From: Candidatus Omnitrophota bacterium
GTDB lineage: Bacteria > Hinthialibacterota > Hinthialibacteria > Hinthialibacterales > Hinthialibacteraceae
Length of the DNA: 64,000 nt
NCBI GenBank assembly: GCA_040755155.1
Contig: JBFMBP010000157.1
Location: 1-64,000 of the forward strand
Direction of reading: 5' to 3'
This document shows positions 56,301-63,810 of this stretch, one piece after another. Under the pieces are notes generated by a model. The model worked only from the letters and a program-made list of their open reading frames with translations, did not search any database and was not told the origin of the DNA. A program made the translations under genes and the position numbers. Every line of letters starts with the position of its first letter. Position 1 is the stretch's first letter.

Positions 56301-57060
56301 AAGTGAAACGTCCATCGGGACCGGTTTTGTCTTCTACTTGAATCTGGCCTTTTTGGTTATTTTCCGCCGGATTCATGCGCACATTCGCATCGGCAACCGG
56401 CTTGGATGTATCCCTATCGATTACTGTCCCTGAAACCACCAATCCGGCGGGAACCAAGGCGAAATCATGTGAAGGAGTACTCTCCGTTGCGGATACCGTA
56501 ATATTCGCCTGACCGTTCAGATAATGATCCGGCGGCGTGGCGTATAGCCAATATTGGCCCGGCCGATTCAATTCCAGCGTATAGTATCCTTCTTGGTTGC
56601 TTTTCGCACTGGCGGTTTGCTTCGAATTATTCCCTTCTATTTTCAGGTTGGATCTAACTTCCGTATCGGGAATCGCTTTCCCTTCCGTGGAGCGGACATA
56701 TCCCGTAATCCAATAATTCGCTGTAGTAGCGTCGCCGATGGATTCTTCCGCCGTTTCACTCTCTGCATTGTCGCCGATTGGGGTAGAATCGGAGGGTGAG
56801 TTTATGGCTTCATCCGCCCGCATCGAGAGGCTGGAGTCCGTGCTCGCCACGATTTTTCCATCAGAAACGGCCGCCTTATCTCCTGCATGAAGAGTCTCTT
56901 TTTCTTCCGGTTTCGATAAGTTTTTAAGTTCGACTGTTCCTTCTTCTACGGTGACGGTGGTCTGGCCGGGGGAAGTGTGGTTTTCGTTACTCGTAACGTA
57001 ATACAAGAAAACAGCCAATCCAATCAAAATGACAATAGGTATAATAAGACGGAGTTTCAT
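53338..57060 (-). CDS. Large envelope protein: TM anchor, FecR C-half-like segment, about eleven carboxypeptidase-regulatory-like repeats
   Basis: The 1240-residue protein has one N-terminal membrane helix (LRLIIPIVILIGLAVFLYYV). Residues about 33-72 (TTVTVEEGTVELKN ... ETLHAGDKAAVSDGKI) match the second half of a FecR domain. From about residue 110 onward there are roughly eleven beta-sandwich repeats of the CarboxypepD_reg type, each starting near G.V....gkPv..a.V. Such repeats act as rigid stalks or ligand-binding modules. It is third in the ECF sigma-FecR operon. The start has aggagg upstream. Function is inferred from context: a surface or periplasmic receptor or effector for the sigma/anti-sigma pair. 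Confidence 0.65.
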   Translation of the reverse strand: MKLRLIIPIVILIGLAVFLYYVTSNENHTSPGQTTVTVEEGTVELKNLSKPEEKETLHAGDKAAVSDGKIVASTDSSLSMRADEAINSPSDSTPIGDNAESETAEESIGDATTANYWITGYVRSTEGKAIPDTEVRSNLKIEGNNSKQTASAKSNQEGYYTLELNRPGQYWLYATPPDHYLNGQANITVSATESTPSHDFALVPAGLVVSGTVIDRDTSKPVADANVRMNPAENNQKGQIQVEDKTGPDGRFTLRRLAEGVFRIGEVRAKGYVTFSSYSDYNQVDPLSRIVINEKTQSKELLIKLEPGAAAAIQVYDRDKKPISDADVKVHSNRQNTYGSPSAKTDAKGKAVIDSIPKAQSIALVKKKGYGETLSASFQPGPIDQPTLVEVTLSESGSVSGKVTEKDGTAIANRSMYIMYQEIRNRLGGYDGGVSVEETKTNENGDYSFSDLGAGAYQITVQGPDDGDKRWQEVARKEITLTAGEKKTGVDIILEESDANEEVKGKVVNQSNEPVKEANVTANVMITSGMGNIGNHIGIYGSARTDEQGEFHITGLKKADKMIVSVQCKGYKRYQNTYDMNGEYLSITMEHSGSIKGIVIAQDSRQPVEGAQVTLVGQSNSYTGRTLSALTDENGAFLLEDVEPGVQQLRAKADKYALSDGPSVTVKSGETVENALIELETGKLFVGLLLNPEEKPVAKASIGLLVEDNNMMRFFRAENSPLPDSVVSQEDGMFRMENLPSNGGTLRITHENYAAATFKIDPSMYGDTAVPIHLQMGGTIEGRVLDEKGNPLPKVDIRISQMLGSSSYPQTQTDEKGEYRFQRVSPGTYLVSKTKYSEKAQSNESKPASVQEGKTIRVDFGGGEGAAIHGTVYKEGAPAPGARILLQQSSMIGNSISLSCDANDDGIYRFLGVSEGEYTLYFTTQKMSAPNPMNAEGVASVKVEKGQSEYVVDLYALSLKIDGIVKDAATGEPLSEVQIGMRIDLKNPDIYTTGKYLMPVKSDQEGKFALQPRAHGEYSLTATKEGYVNKEFSANVNPANAGDSAASVFVEVALSKAEGSVKLFLTYGGAPYTAPMVQVMLMQGASVQQVTTKPDPEQKGVYILPGMSNEPFDLFISGNTGDNKPLVGVAENVNPPKGAGGMVMIDMLEFAIYQIVLQSTNGQVPEGEYKAEIPDFPFFSKLQIPQKIMSGMIMLALPKGHHLARLKVPGYRAVEFYPDEKANAGPAPMIKNMTLSLEKE

Positions 57061-57146
57061 TATACTCCTCCTAAAGGATAGGTATATTGGAAATGGTTAA
57101 GATGATTTGTTAAATTAAGCCTTATAAAACATTAAAAATTAGTTAA

Positions 57147-57183
57147 GTAGGGTTGGCTCAAAGCGAAGCGTAGCCCACCATTT
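57147..57183. repeat. REP-like palindromic repeat, copy 3, abutting the fecR-like stop
   Basis: The unit gtagggttggctcaaagcg continues to tagcccacc, ending three bases before the TAA at 57187-57189 (minus strand). Its position may have truncated the FecR domain of that gene. Confidence 0.65.
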
Positions 57184-57186
57184 TCC

Positions 57187-57765
57187 TTAACGAGTTACAG
57201 AAACTGTGAATTTGGTGCCGATCACTTTGATTTCCACATCCGGCGTACGAACATAAAGTGTATTCCCCAACGCTTTCGCTACATCGGCCTTCAGCGTTCC
57301 ATAATCCAACGCGATTACGATGTCTTCCTTTTCGCGGCTGGTTGACGAGGAGAGGATTTCAAAAGAAGAGAAGGGAGAAAAACGCAGCAGGCTGCCTTCA
57401 TCCAACAACAATTCGGCGGAATGGGCGCCTGTTTTGTAATTAGTGCGGCAGTGGATGGACTTTTGCGTTACTCCGGGAGCATTCCATTCCACATGGTCGA
57501 CGAGGGGATTCTTTTTTGCGGAAACGATCCAACTCGACGTTCCTACGATGGGATTCAAATTGATGTTGGAATAAACGATAAAAAGCAACAGAAAACTCGT
57601 TGCTCCCGCCACGGCGAAACGCAGGTAGGGAAAAAGCGGCTTGATCGGCGCAGCCAGCAATTTTTGGCGCAGGCGCTCTTTGTGCGCTTTGTTGACGGTG
57701 GATTGGAGGCGCGTCCGCCGCAGGAACGATTCCAATTTTTCCAAATCGTTAAACCCAGACATCAC
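57187..57765 (-). CDS. FecR-like anti-sigma protein, C-terminally short
   Basis: The 192-residue protein has a cytosolic helical N-terminus (1-45, the part that normally binds the sigma factor) and a membrane helix (about 47-65, FAVAGATSFLLLFIVYSN). The periplasmic FecR half-domain runs to the motif VRTPDVEIKVIGTKFTVSV and then stops two residues later. In normal FecR proteins the domain continues with a second half, here found at the start of the next gene. Its ATG overlaps the sigma factor stop (4 bp), so the pair is translationally coupled. Expected role: hold the sigma factor until a signal arrives. Confidence 0.8.
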   Translation of the reverse strand: MMSGFNDLEKLESFLRRTRLQSTVNKAHKERLRQKLLAAPIKPLFPYLRFAVAGATSFLLLFIVYSNINLNPIVGTSSWIVSAKKNPLVDHVEWNAPGVTQKSIHCRTNYKTGAHSAELLLDEGSLLRFSPFSSFEILSSSTSREKEDIVIALDYGTLKADVAKALGNTLYVRTPDVEIKVIGTKFTVSVTR

Positions 57766-58361
57766 GCTTCTCCTTCAATCATGGCGGCTAAATCGGGATC
57801 TTCGACTTCGATCAAAGCCTGCAGCCGTTTCAGCGACCGGTGCAGCCGCGTTCTCACGTTGGTTTCTTGCAATCCCGATGCCAGAGCCACATCGCCGATG
57901 CTCATGTCTTCAAAATATCGCATGGTCAAAATGAATTGATCCAGCGGCTTAAGGCGGTTGACGAATTGTAGAATTTTTTCGCCTACTCTTTCCATTTCGA
58001 TATTGCGCAAGGGATTGGCGGCGGTGGAAGCTTCCTGCGAATTTTTTTTCGTCATAACTCCAAACAACCGGCGCACTTTTTCCCGCCGGTAATGGGATAC
58101 GAAAGAATTATGGGCGATGCGGTAGAGCCAGGACGAAAAGGGGATATTGCCGAGCCGGTAGGTCCGCAAACCGCGCAACGCTTTGATGAACGTTTCGGAA
58201 GTCAAGTCTTCCGCCAAAGCGGAATTGGAGCATAAACGATATAAATACAGGTAGATGCGATCGTAATACCGTTCGTAGAGCGGCGCAAAGGATTCCGGAT
58301 CGGATCGCGCATCGGTAATGATCCGCGATTCCTCTTCTTTGGAAAGAGTGTTAAGACACAT
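57762..58361 (-). CDS. ECF-family RNA polymerase sigma factor
   Basis: The 199-residue protein has sigma2 (DLTSETFIKALRGLRTY ... WLYRIAHNSFVSHYRRE) and sigma4 (LKPLDQFILTMRYFEDMSIGDVALASGLQETNVRTRLHRS), the two domains of ECF sigma factors. I place the start at ATG 58361 (agga box seven bases upstream); the longer frame to 58430 lacks a ribosome binding site. It heads the operon with the FecR-like and 1240-residue genes. A terminator separates it from the permease gene upstream. Confidence 0.9.
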   Translation of the reverse strand: MCLNTLSKEEESRIITDARSDPESFAPLYERYYDRIYLYLYRLCSNSALAEDLTSETFIKALRGLRTYRLGNIPFSSWLYRIAHNSFVSHYRREKVRRLFGVMTKKNSQEASTAANPLRNIEMERVGEKILQFVNRLKPLDQFILTMRYFEDMSIGDVALASGLQETNVRTRLHRSLKRLQALIEVEDPDLAAMIEGEA

Positions 58362-58510
58362 GTAATTCCTACAGGCCGAAACCATATATTCTCCATGCCG
58401 CATCCTAACGTTCTTTAGGCTACAACGCATGAAGAATATTCGTTATTACATAAAATCGATGTTTTTCTTGAGATAAGATCAATCCATTGTAATGGAATTT
58501 CCAGAAAATC

Positions 58511-58540
58511 AAACAAGAATAACGATAATAATTCTTGTTT
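58511..58540 (-). terminator. Terminator of the ABC-2 permease gene
   Basis: On the minus strand aaacaagaat pairs with attcttgttt around a 10-base loop, followed by gattttc. It begins about 30 bases after the permease stop and isolates the ECF operon. Confidence 0.7.
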
Positions 58541-58571
58541 CGGCCAAGTTGTTATCCACTGGCCTCTGAAA

Positions 58572-60296
58572 TCATTCATAGTGGGGATCAATGCGCAGCC
58601 AGGTTAAAATGAACAGTCCCATCGAGGCGATCAGCATCCAGGAGGACTGCAAAAAAACCAATAATGGAAAAGAATTGCGAATAGGGACGCTTTCGCTATG
58701 GAAGATAACCATACAAATCGGCGATAGAACTGAATAGATCGGTTCGAAAAATCGATGATCGTTGCGCAATGCAAAAACTTCATGAACAAATTCGTTTAGG
58801 AATATAAAGCCAAAAAAAATAAAGAGCACCGATCCAAAGGAAAGCGCATAAGCCGTGATCGTTTTACGCGTCCATGCGGAAAAAAAGAGGCCGATCGACA
58901 TATACAAACAAGCGGCGGCGAAATTGATGGCCACCGAACCTAACCAGAATCCAAAACCAATATGAGGATTAATATTTTCATAAGGATGGAGTAAAAAAAT
59001 TATGGATGAAAAACCGTAGAAAGCGCTAAAACGCAAGGCGAATATCCATAATCCCGCCTGGAATTTTCCCCATAAAATCGCTTGTGGCTTTAACGTCGTC
59101 GTTGAAAGCAGATGCCAGGTTTCCCGGTCGCGTTCTCCTCGGATGCCGTTAGCGGCGTAGGGAAGAATAAAACAAGGCGCCAGCAGCGTCGCGATAATGG
59201 CGGCGGCGTAATGCCATTCGTTGATTCTCATGCGTCCATCGGAAAGATGCAAGCCGATCAGGAGTATCGATACGTTCAATCCCGCCAGGGCGCCAAGCGA
59301 GAGGATCAATCGGATATGCTTGCATCTCCACATCTCTCGCAATTCTTTCCATGCGATTAAGTCGCGGGACGTCATAAGAAGTTGAGTAAGAAATGGAAAG
59401 GAGTCGTAAGAAAGGATGGCGCGAAATTTCAATGTCCTGAAAAATTTCCTGCTTTTTCCGGCGTTGAAACGTTCGATCTTCCGCGCAAGCATCCAATAGC
59501 AGGCGCAGAGCAGAATAAGAATGACGCAGATCACGAATATTCCATGTACAGCGTAAGGATTCGCTTTGGCGAATAGACCCTGAGTTGATCCTAATGGACC
59601 GCTGAAAAATAAAACGGCGAGGATTATGGGCGAACAATATAAAAGAATTCCTGGATTATGCGGGTAAATGATTACGAGGAGAAGTATCAAGCCGACCGTA
59701 TAACAAAGGGTGAAAATATAGGCCGCGGAGATGGAATGGATCGTCCGTTTCCAGGCGATGGAACATAACAAACCCCCCAGACCGCAAACGGCGACAAGTT
59801 CCGTAGCCATCCCGTAGATGAAAAGAATTTCATTCGGCGAAATGCCTCCCACCGTGGCGCAGAGACCGTAAATCGGGACGAGCGACAACATCAAAATCCA
59901 AACGAAGAAGACCGACGATAAAAATTTTCCTAAGAGTATGCTGGCTAGGCTTAGCGGCGTCGTCGAAAGCAATTCCCACGAATCGCGTTCGTATTCCAGA
60001 TTGACGCAAGTCGCGGAAAAGAGGGGAATCATCAGCAAAATGCAAATCCCTTCCACGCAATTCAGAACCATAAACAATTCCCGCGCCTGGCGCTCCCACT
60101 GAGCCGTATTCAATCCCATGTTGAGCAGAAACTCGTACCAAATTAAAGAGAATACGAATACGCCCATTCCTAAGAATAAAAACAGATAAACGAAGGAACT
60201 TTTTTTCCGCAGCCGTTCCACCAGTTCGCGCAGAATCACGGGATTGTTGATTAATCGCGGGCGTTCGCGCCAAATCATCCGCAAAGTTGAATTCAT
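58572..60296 (-). CDS. ABC-2-type permease with two related membrane halves
   Basis: The 574-residue membrane protein contains two ABC-2 modules. Each has the coupling-helix signature before its helices: YERDSWELLSTTPLS in the first and GERDRETWHLLSTTTLKP in the second, after RELREMWRCKH-type or ILRELVERL starts. This looks like an internal duplication giving both half-permeases in one chain. No ABC ATPase lies in the window. ATG 60296 is preferred over an in-frame ATG at 60347. A PadR regulator upstream on the same strand likely controls it. Confidence 0.78.
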   Translation of the reverse strand: MNSTLRMIWRERPRLINNPVILRELVERLRKKSSFVYLFLFLGMGVFVFSLIWYEFLLNMGLNTAQWERQARELFMVLNCVEGICILLMIPLFSATCVNLEYERDSWELLSTTPLSLASILLGKFLSSVFFVWILMLSLVPIYGLCATVGGISPNEILFIYGMATELVAVCGLGGLLCSIAWKRTIHSISAAYIFTLCYTVGLILLLVIIYPHNPGILLYCSPIILAVLFFSGPLGSTQGLFAKANPYAVHGIFVICVILILLCACYWMLARKIERFNAGKSRKFFRTLKFRAILSYDSFPFLTQLLMTSRDLIAWKELREMWRCKHIRLILSLGALAGLNVSILLIGLHLSDGRMRINEWHYAAAIIATLLAPCFILPYAANGIRGERDRETWHLLSTTTLKPQAILWGKFQAGLWIFALRFSAFYGFSSIIFLLHPYENINPHIGFGFWLGSVAINFAAACLYMSIGLFFSAWTRKTITAYALSFGSVLFIFFGFIFLNEFVHEVFALRNDHRFFEPIYSVLSPICMVIFHSESVPIRNSFPLLVFLQSSWMLIASMGLFILTWLRIDPHYE

Positions 60297-60312
60297 TTTA
60301 TGAAGTCTTTCG

Positions 60313-60495
60313 TCATCGAGGCAGAGTCCAAACGATATCCCCCGCATTAGTTTCGTCTTCTCCTGAATTGGCGGGAACGCCTCCGTCGTCTTTCATATTC
60401 CATCCGTAACTATAAATAACGCAGCCGCTGTCTTCCGTCCGGTAATTGAATGCTTTCCCGCTGAAAGGTTCGGGGGGGATTTCGCCCAAGGATTC
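60313..60495 (-). pseudogene. C-terminal fragment of a secreted protein (…DPFSGKxxxY…DDGG…DIVWxLP type)
   Basis: Reading the minus strand to TGA 60313 gives GEIPPEPFSGKAFNYRTEDSG, then CVIYSYGWNMKDDGGVPANS and GDIVWTLPR. This matches the C-terminal ends of a class of planctomycete-like proteins (typical form DPFTGKPLRYR...GYVLYSVGPNGKDDGG...DDIVWRLP). No start is present: the frame is interrupted upstream at about 60535 after unrelated A/G-rich codons. It lies between PadR and the permease, in the spot where an ATPase would be expected, but it is not ATPase sequence. Confidence 0.6.
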
Positions 60496-60559
60496 CTTAT
60501 TTTTTCGTTTTTGGGAAAAACATGCGATCCCCCCTTTTTATTCGTCGAGCGGCGTCTAT

Positions 60560-60913
60560 TTATTTTTCGTTCGCCGCTTTATTCGTTTTCTCTTCTAAAG
60601 TCATACTCATAGCTCGCGAAAAGAAACTCCAATCGCGCTTGTCGTCTTTTAACGTTTTCTCTCCTCTTGGAGTCAGGGAATAGAGCCGGACTTTCGGACC
60701 TTTTTCCCGTTCCTTCCACTCCGATGAGATCAACCCTTCTTTTTCCATTTTGGGCAGGGTAGGGTATATCGTTCCTTCGCCGAAGGAAAACACTCCCAGG
60801 CTTTTTTCTTCTATGCGCTCGTTCAAACCATAAGCATGGCAAGGGCCGTCTTGCAGGACGGCCAGAATAATCGTTTTCAAATGGCCTTTCATCACTTCGC
60901 GGTCGAACTTCAT
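60560..60913 (-). CDS. PadR-family transcriptional regulator
   Basis: The 117-residue protein is a winged-helix PadR regulator: LKTIILAVLQDGPCHAYGLNERIEE, then GEGTIYPTLPKMEKEGLISSEW and KVRLYSLTPRGEKTL. PadR proteins often repress a nearby ABC transporter. The permease gene lies downstream on the same strand. A likely operator is in front of its own gene. Confidence 0.88.
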   Translation of the reverse strand: MKFDREVMKGHLKTIILAVLQDGPCHAYGLNERIEEKSLGVFSFGEGTIYPTLPKMEKEGLISSEWKEREKGPKVRLYSLTPRGEKTLKDDKRDWSFFSRAMSMTLEEKTNKAANEK

Positions 60914-60917
60914 GACT

Positions 60918-60956
60918 ATACCTTATAATAAAAGGGATTATAATGCAAGGGTATAA
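60918..60956 (-). promoter_or_regulatory. Likely PadR operator and promoter
   Basis: Just upstream of the PadR ATG, tatacc (60918-60923) and ggtata (60951-60956) form an inverted repeat around ttataat and attata, which reads as a minus-strand -10 box (tataat at 60938-60943). This is a plausible autoregulation site. Confidence 0.45.
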
Positions 60957-61082
60957 ATAGATAAATTTCGAAAAATGGGAAATGTGAATTTTCTAATTGA
61001 TTTTTATTGACTTAGTTCTTTTATCTTCAATCGATTTTGATTTAAAAAGCCGATCAATTAAGAACGTGAAAGGATAGAATGA

Positions 61083-61934
61083 ATGCGTTTTGGGGTGCAT
61101 GTTTCTATTGCAGGAGGCGTCCATCAAGGCTTGTTGCGGGCGGTTAATTTGGGATGCGAAACAGCCCAGTTATTTCTCGTCAATCCCCGATCTTGGTCGT
61201 CAAAGCCATTGGCAGACGATGAGATCGAACGCTATCTCTCGGCGAGAAATGGGGCGGCGCGAGAAGTCTCGCCTATCGCTGCGCACATGCCCTATCTGCC
61301 CAATTTGGCGGCTTCCAACGACGAAATTTTTCAAAAAAGCATCATCTCGCTTCGCGATAATTTGGAACGCTGCGACGCCTTGCGAATCGATTATCTGGTT
61401 TTGCATTTTGGAAAAGGCGATAAGAGCCAAGGACTTCATCGGATGCGGGAAGGCATTCTAAGAGCTTATGGCGAAGACCGTCGCCGAGTATGCCTTCTTT
61501 TGGAAAATACGGCGGGGCAGGGAACGGAAATAGGTTCAAAACTACCTGAAATATCAGAGTTTTACTCCATGATCCCTCAAGGAATTTCTAAAGGCGTTTG
61601 TCTCGATTCCTGCCATGCTATCGCTTCAGGATATGATATAAGCCGTACCAAAGGATTGAAATCGCTTATGGATGAATTCAAGAAATACCTTGGTTTAGCA
61701 GAACTTAAACTACTTCACTTGAATGATTCCACAAAGCCGTTGGGTAGCCAGGTCGACCGTCACGCCAAGATCGGAGAAGGGCATATTGGTTTGGATGGTT
61801 TTCGACGAATTTTTTCTACGTCTCCTTTTCGTAATTTGCCTGGAATTCTTGAAACGCCGCGTAAATGCGATGAAGACGACATTTCCAGCCTCATGCTTGT
61901 CAAATCGCTTGCAGCACAGAATCGTAAGTCATAA
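61083..61934 (+). CDS. nfo: Endonuclease IV (AP endonuclease)
   Basis: The 283-residue enzyme cuts DNA at abasic sites during base-excision repair. The three-zinc TIM-barrel motifs are visible: HVSIAGG, LLENTAGQGTEIG, VCLDSCHAIASGYD, HLNDSTKPLGSQVDRHAKIGEGHIG and GILETP. The length is normal. An aagga box precedes ATG. It could process abasic sites made by the AlkD-like protein at 21537. Confidence 0.95.
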   Translation: MRFGVHVSIAGGVHQGLLRAVNLGCETAQLFLVNPRSWSSKPLADDEIERYLSARNGAAREVSPIAAHMPYLPNLAASNDEIFQKSIISLRDNLERCDALRIDYLVLHFGKGDKSQGLHRMREGILRAYGEDRRRVCLLLENTAGQGTEIGSKLPEISEFYSMIPQGISKGVCLDSCHAIASGYDISRTKGLKSLMDEFKKYLGLAELKLLHLNDSTKPLGSQVDRHAKIGEGHIGLDGFRRIFSTSPFRNLPGILETPRKCDEDDISSLMLVKSLAAQNRKS

Positions 61935-61953
61935 TTTTTTTTATTGACTTACG
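61923..61953 (+). terminator. Possible terminator overlapping the nfo stop
   Basis: cgtaagtca (61923-61931) pairs with tgacttacg (61945-61953) around a T-rich loop. The stem starts inside the last codons, so its strength is uncertain. Confidence 0.4.
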
Positions 61954-62627
61954 GCATAAAACATATGTTTCTCCATTCACACTCTCTTTTTTCCGTTTCA
62001 CAAATAGAGTTCAATCATCCGAGAGTTTATAACATTATAATTTATCATATAATCATCTCTAAATAGCCATGATGGCAGTAATTCATATTGAAGATAATCG
62101 AAAAGTAACTCCGATCTCATAGGAAAAGAGGATTCATTTTGGAGAATTATCGCGTACATATTTTTAATAAATCTATATCAATAAGTAAGATAGAATAAAT
62201 CATAACGTTATAATGTTATTAAATTATAATAAAATAACATTATAATATTTATGACTGTGGACGATATTTCATTATAATTTTATAAAATTATGATAATTAA
62301 AGATTCGATTGAATTGTATGATATGATTCTTCCTCCATCTTAATTGTTTTCTGAGAAAATATGTAAAATTGAAAGTAAATCCTGGCAAGAATTAGAATAC
62401 GTAAATCCCTTCAATTGATATGATGATAAATAACTTGAAGTATATGGAGTTGATTTGAAGCCGAATGGTCTTTTCTTTACGTTTTTTTTGAGAAAATCAA
62501 CGAAAAATCAATCCATTATCGTCTGATTGGACGATGGAATCTTTATAGAAATAGATAGAGATCGGTTAATGAATTTACTGATAGTATATTGAGTAAATTC
62601 AATCTTATAAAACATCTTAACTTGCTA
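61935..62627. other. AT-rich intergenic region with palindromes
   Basis: These 693 bp have no gene and are strikingly A+T-rich compared with the rest of the window. They contain a 13-bp inverted repeat (62208-62220 with 62233-62245) and an 18-bp self-complementary segment (62274-62291). No DnaA-box cluster or open frame is seen. Both flanking genes transcribe toward this region. Confidence 0.6.
62208..62245. repeat. AT-rich inverted repeat
   Basis: Arms ttataatgttatt and aataacattataa flank a 12-base loop. This is the best-formed structure of the AT-rich gap. Confidence 0.55.
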
Positions 62628-63086
62628 TTAGGAAATGGAATTGGCCGTTGGAGAATCGAGGATGATGGTTACAGGACCGTCGTTCACTAGTTCCACATCC
62701 ATCATGGCGGCGAATCGGCCTGATTCGGTTTTAATGCCTCGATTACGCAGCCATAGGATTCCTTTCTCGTATAGGTCATTGGCTTTTTCGGGCGGCGCCG
62801 CTTTCGTAAAATCAGGGCGGCGGCCTTTACGGCATTCGCCGTAGAGGGTGAACTGAGATACAAGTAAAACCTCGCCTCCTATATCAAGAAGAGACCGATC
62901 GAATTTACCCGCTTCGTTGGGGAAGAGGCGCATCTGGCAGATCTTTTCCAAAAGCCAGTTTAAGTCGGCTTCCGTATCTTCATGCGCGACAGCGAGAAAG
63001 ATAAGCAATCCCTTTCCAATTTTTCCTGCCGATGCGTTATCGATTCTTACTTCCGCCCGGCTTACTCTTTGAATCACCGCCCGCAT
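62628..63086 (-). CDS. dtd: D-aminoacyl-tRNA deacylase
   Basis: The 152-residue enzyme removes D-amino acids from mischarged tRNA. The DTD signatures are present: MRAVIQRVSRAEV at the N-terminus, LLVSQFTLYGECRKGRRPDF, and the GP motif NDGPVTIILDSP near the C-terminus. The ATG lies inside the last 50 bp of the upstream gene, so translation of the two is coupled. Confidence 0.93.
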   Translation of the reverse strand: MRAVIQRVSRAEVRIDNASAGKIGKGLLIFLAVAHEDTEADLNWLLEKICQMRLFPNEAGKFDRSLLDIGGEVLLVSQFTLYGECRKGRRPDFTKAAPPEKANDLYEKGILWLRNRGIKTESGRFAAMMDVELVNDGPVTIILDSPTANSIS

Positions 63087-63708
63087 TTTCCATCTCCTTG
63101 CAGGTTTCGAGCAGGGTAATTTTCCGCTCGGACAATTGGGTAATTGCGCCGGGCAGTTCTCTCAGCAAACGTTCCGCCTTGAGCCGTTCTACGGCGGCGA
63201 TATATTTTCCTTTTCGCGCCCGGATGTTTTTTTCTTCTTTTTTTAGCGCCCAAAAAACGTCTGTGGTTTGCGACAATTCTTTTTCCACCTCGAGCAATTG
63301 CCGCCGGATTTCTTCTATGCTAAGAGGGGGGGGAGCGGTTTGTGGAAGTGGACCGGCTTTCGCCGGTTTTTTGACGGGAGGAGGGAAAGGAGAGAGCAGG
63401 GAAGGGGGATTAATTGCGGAGGACGGTTCCAGATGCATGCGTCCGGAAGCGAGAGCGTCCATCATCATAATTAACTGCGGAATGCGCGATGGCGGAGGAA
63501 GCGGACGGACCCTTGGCTTCGTTTGCGCCGGTTCCGGCCCCGACAATCCCATCGCGAACATAAAGCCTTGCCGGTCAGTAAGATAAATATTTCGCAATTG
63601 CTCTACCATGTTTTTCAGTTTGGGATCGTTCAAGGCGATTTTTTCCGCCTTGTCGAGCATGGCCTTGAGCTTGGCTTCCAATTGCGAGCGAGAATCCCTA
63701 GAGGGCAT
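63037..63708 (-). CDS. Coiled-coil protein with a Pro-rich middle, unknown function
   Basis: The 223-residue protein has a helical N-terminus (LEAKLKAMLDKAEKIALND), a Pro-rich linker (about 83-145), and a C-terminal coiled coil (SIEEIRRQLLEVEKELS ... RLLRELPGAITQLSERK). No family is recognised. ATG 63708 is the likely start; upstream codons are open but overlap a dispersed repeat. It overlaps dtd by 50 bp. Confidence 0.55.
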   Translation of the reverse strand: MPSRDSRSQLEAKLKAMLDKAEKIALNDPKLKNMVEQLRNIYLTDRQGFMFAMGLSGPEPAQTKPRVRPLPPPSRIPQLIMMMDALASGRMHLEPSSAINPPSLLSPFPPPVKKPAKAGPLPQTAPPPLSIEEIRRQLLEVEKELSQTTDVFWALKKEEKNIRARKGKYIAAVERLKAERLLRELPGAITQLSERKITLLETCKEMENAGGDSKSKPGGSKNR

Positions 63709-63743
63709 GGACGTTTTTTCTTTTCTGAAACGCTTCGGAAATC

Positions 63744-63780
63744 GTAAGGTGGATCGAGCGAAGCAAGCCCCACTAAATAT
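63744..63780. repeat. REP-like palindromic repeat, copy 4
   Basis: The unit ggtggatcgagcgaagcaag and the following ccccac share the core of copies 1-3. A partial core, cgcttcgctt, in the opposite sense lies at 63976-63985 near the window end. Confidence 0.5.
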
Positions 63781-63810
63781 CTGAAACGCATCTGTTTCTT
63801 CCTGACACAA

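Noticed and set aside
58552-58560. DnaA-box-like ttatccact, possible replication origin
   Set aside because: A single imperfect box with no cluster and no dnaA or dnaN gene nearby.
58572-60913. Complete ABC exporter operon
   Set aside because: Only a regulator and a permease are present; no Walker A/B ATPase sequence occurs between or near them.
61935-62627. AT-rich gap as replication origin
   Set aside because: No DnaA boxes are seen and the neighbours (nfo, dtd) are not origin-linked genes.
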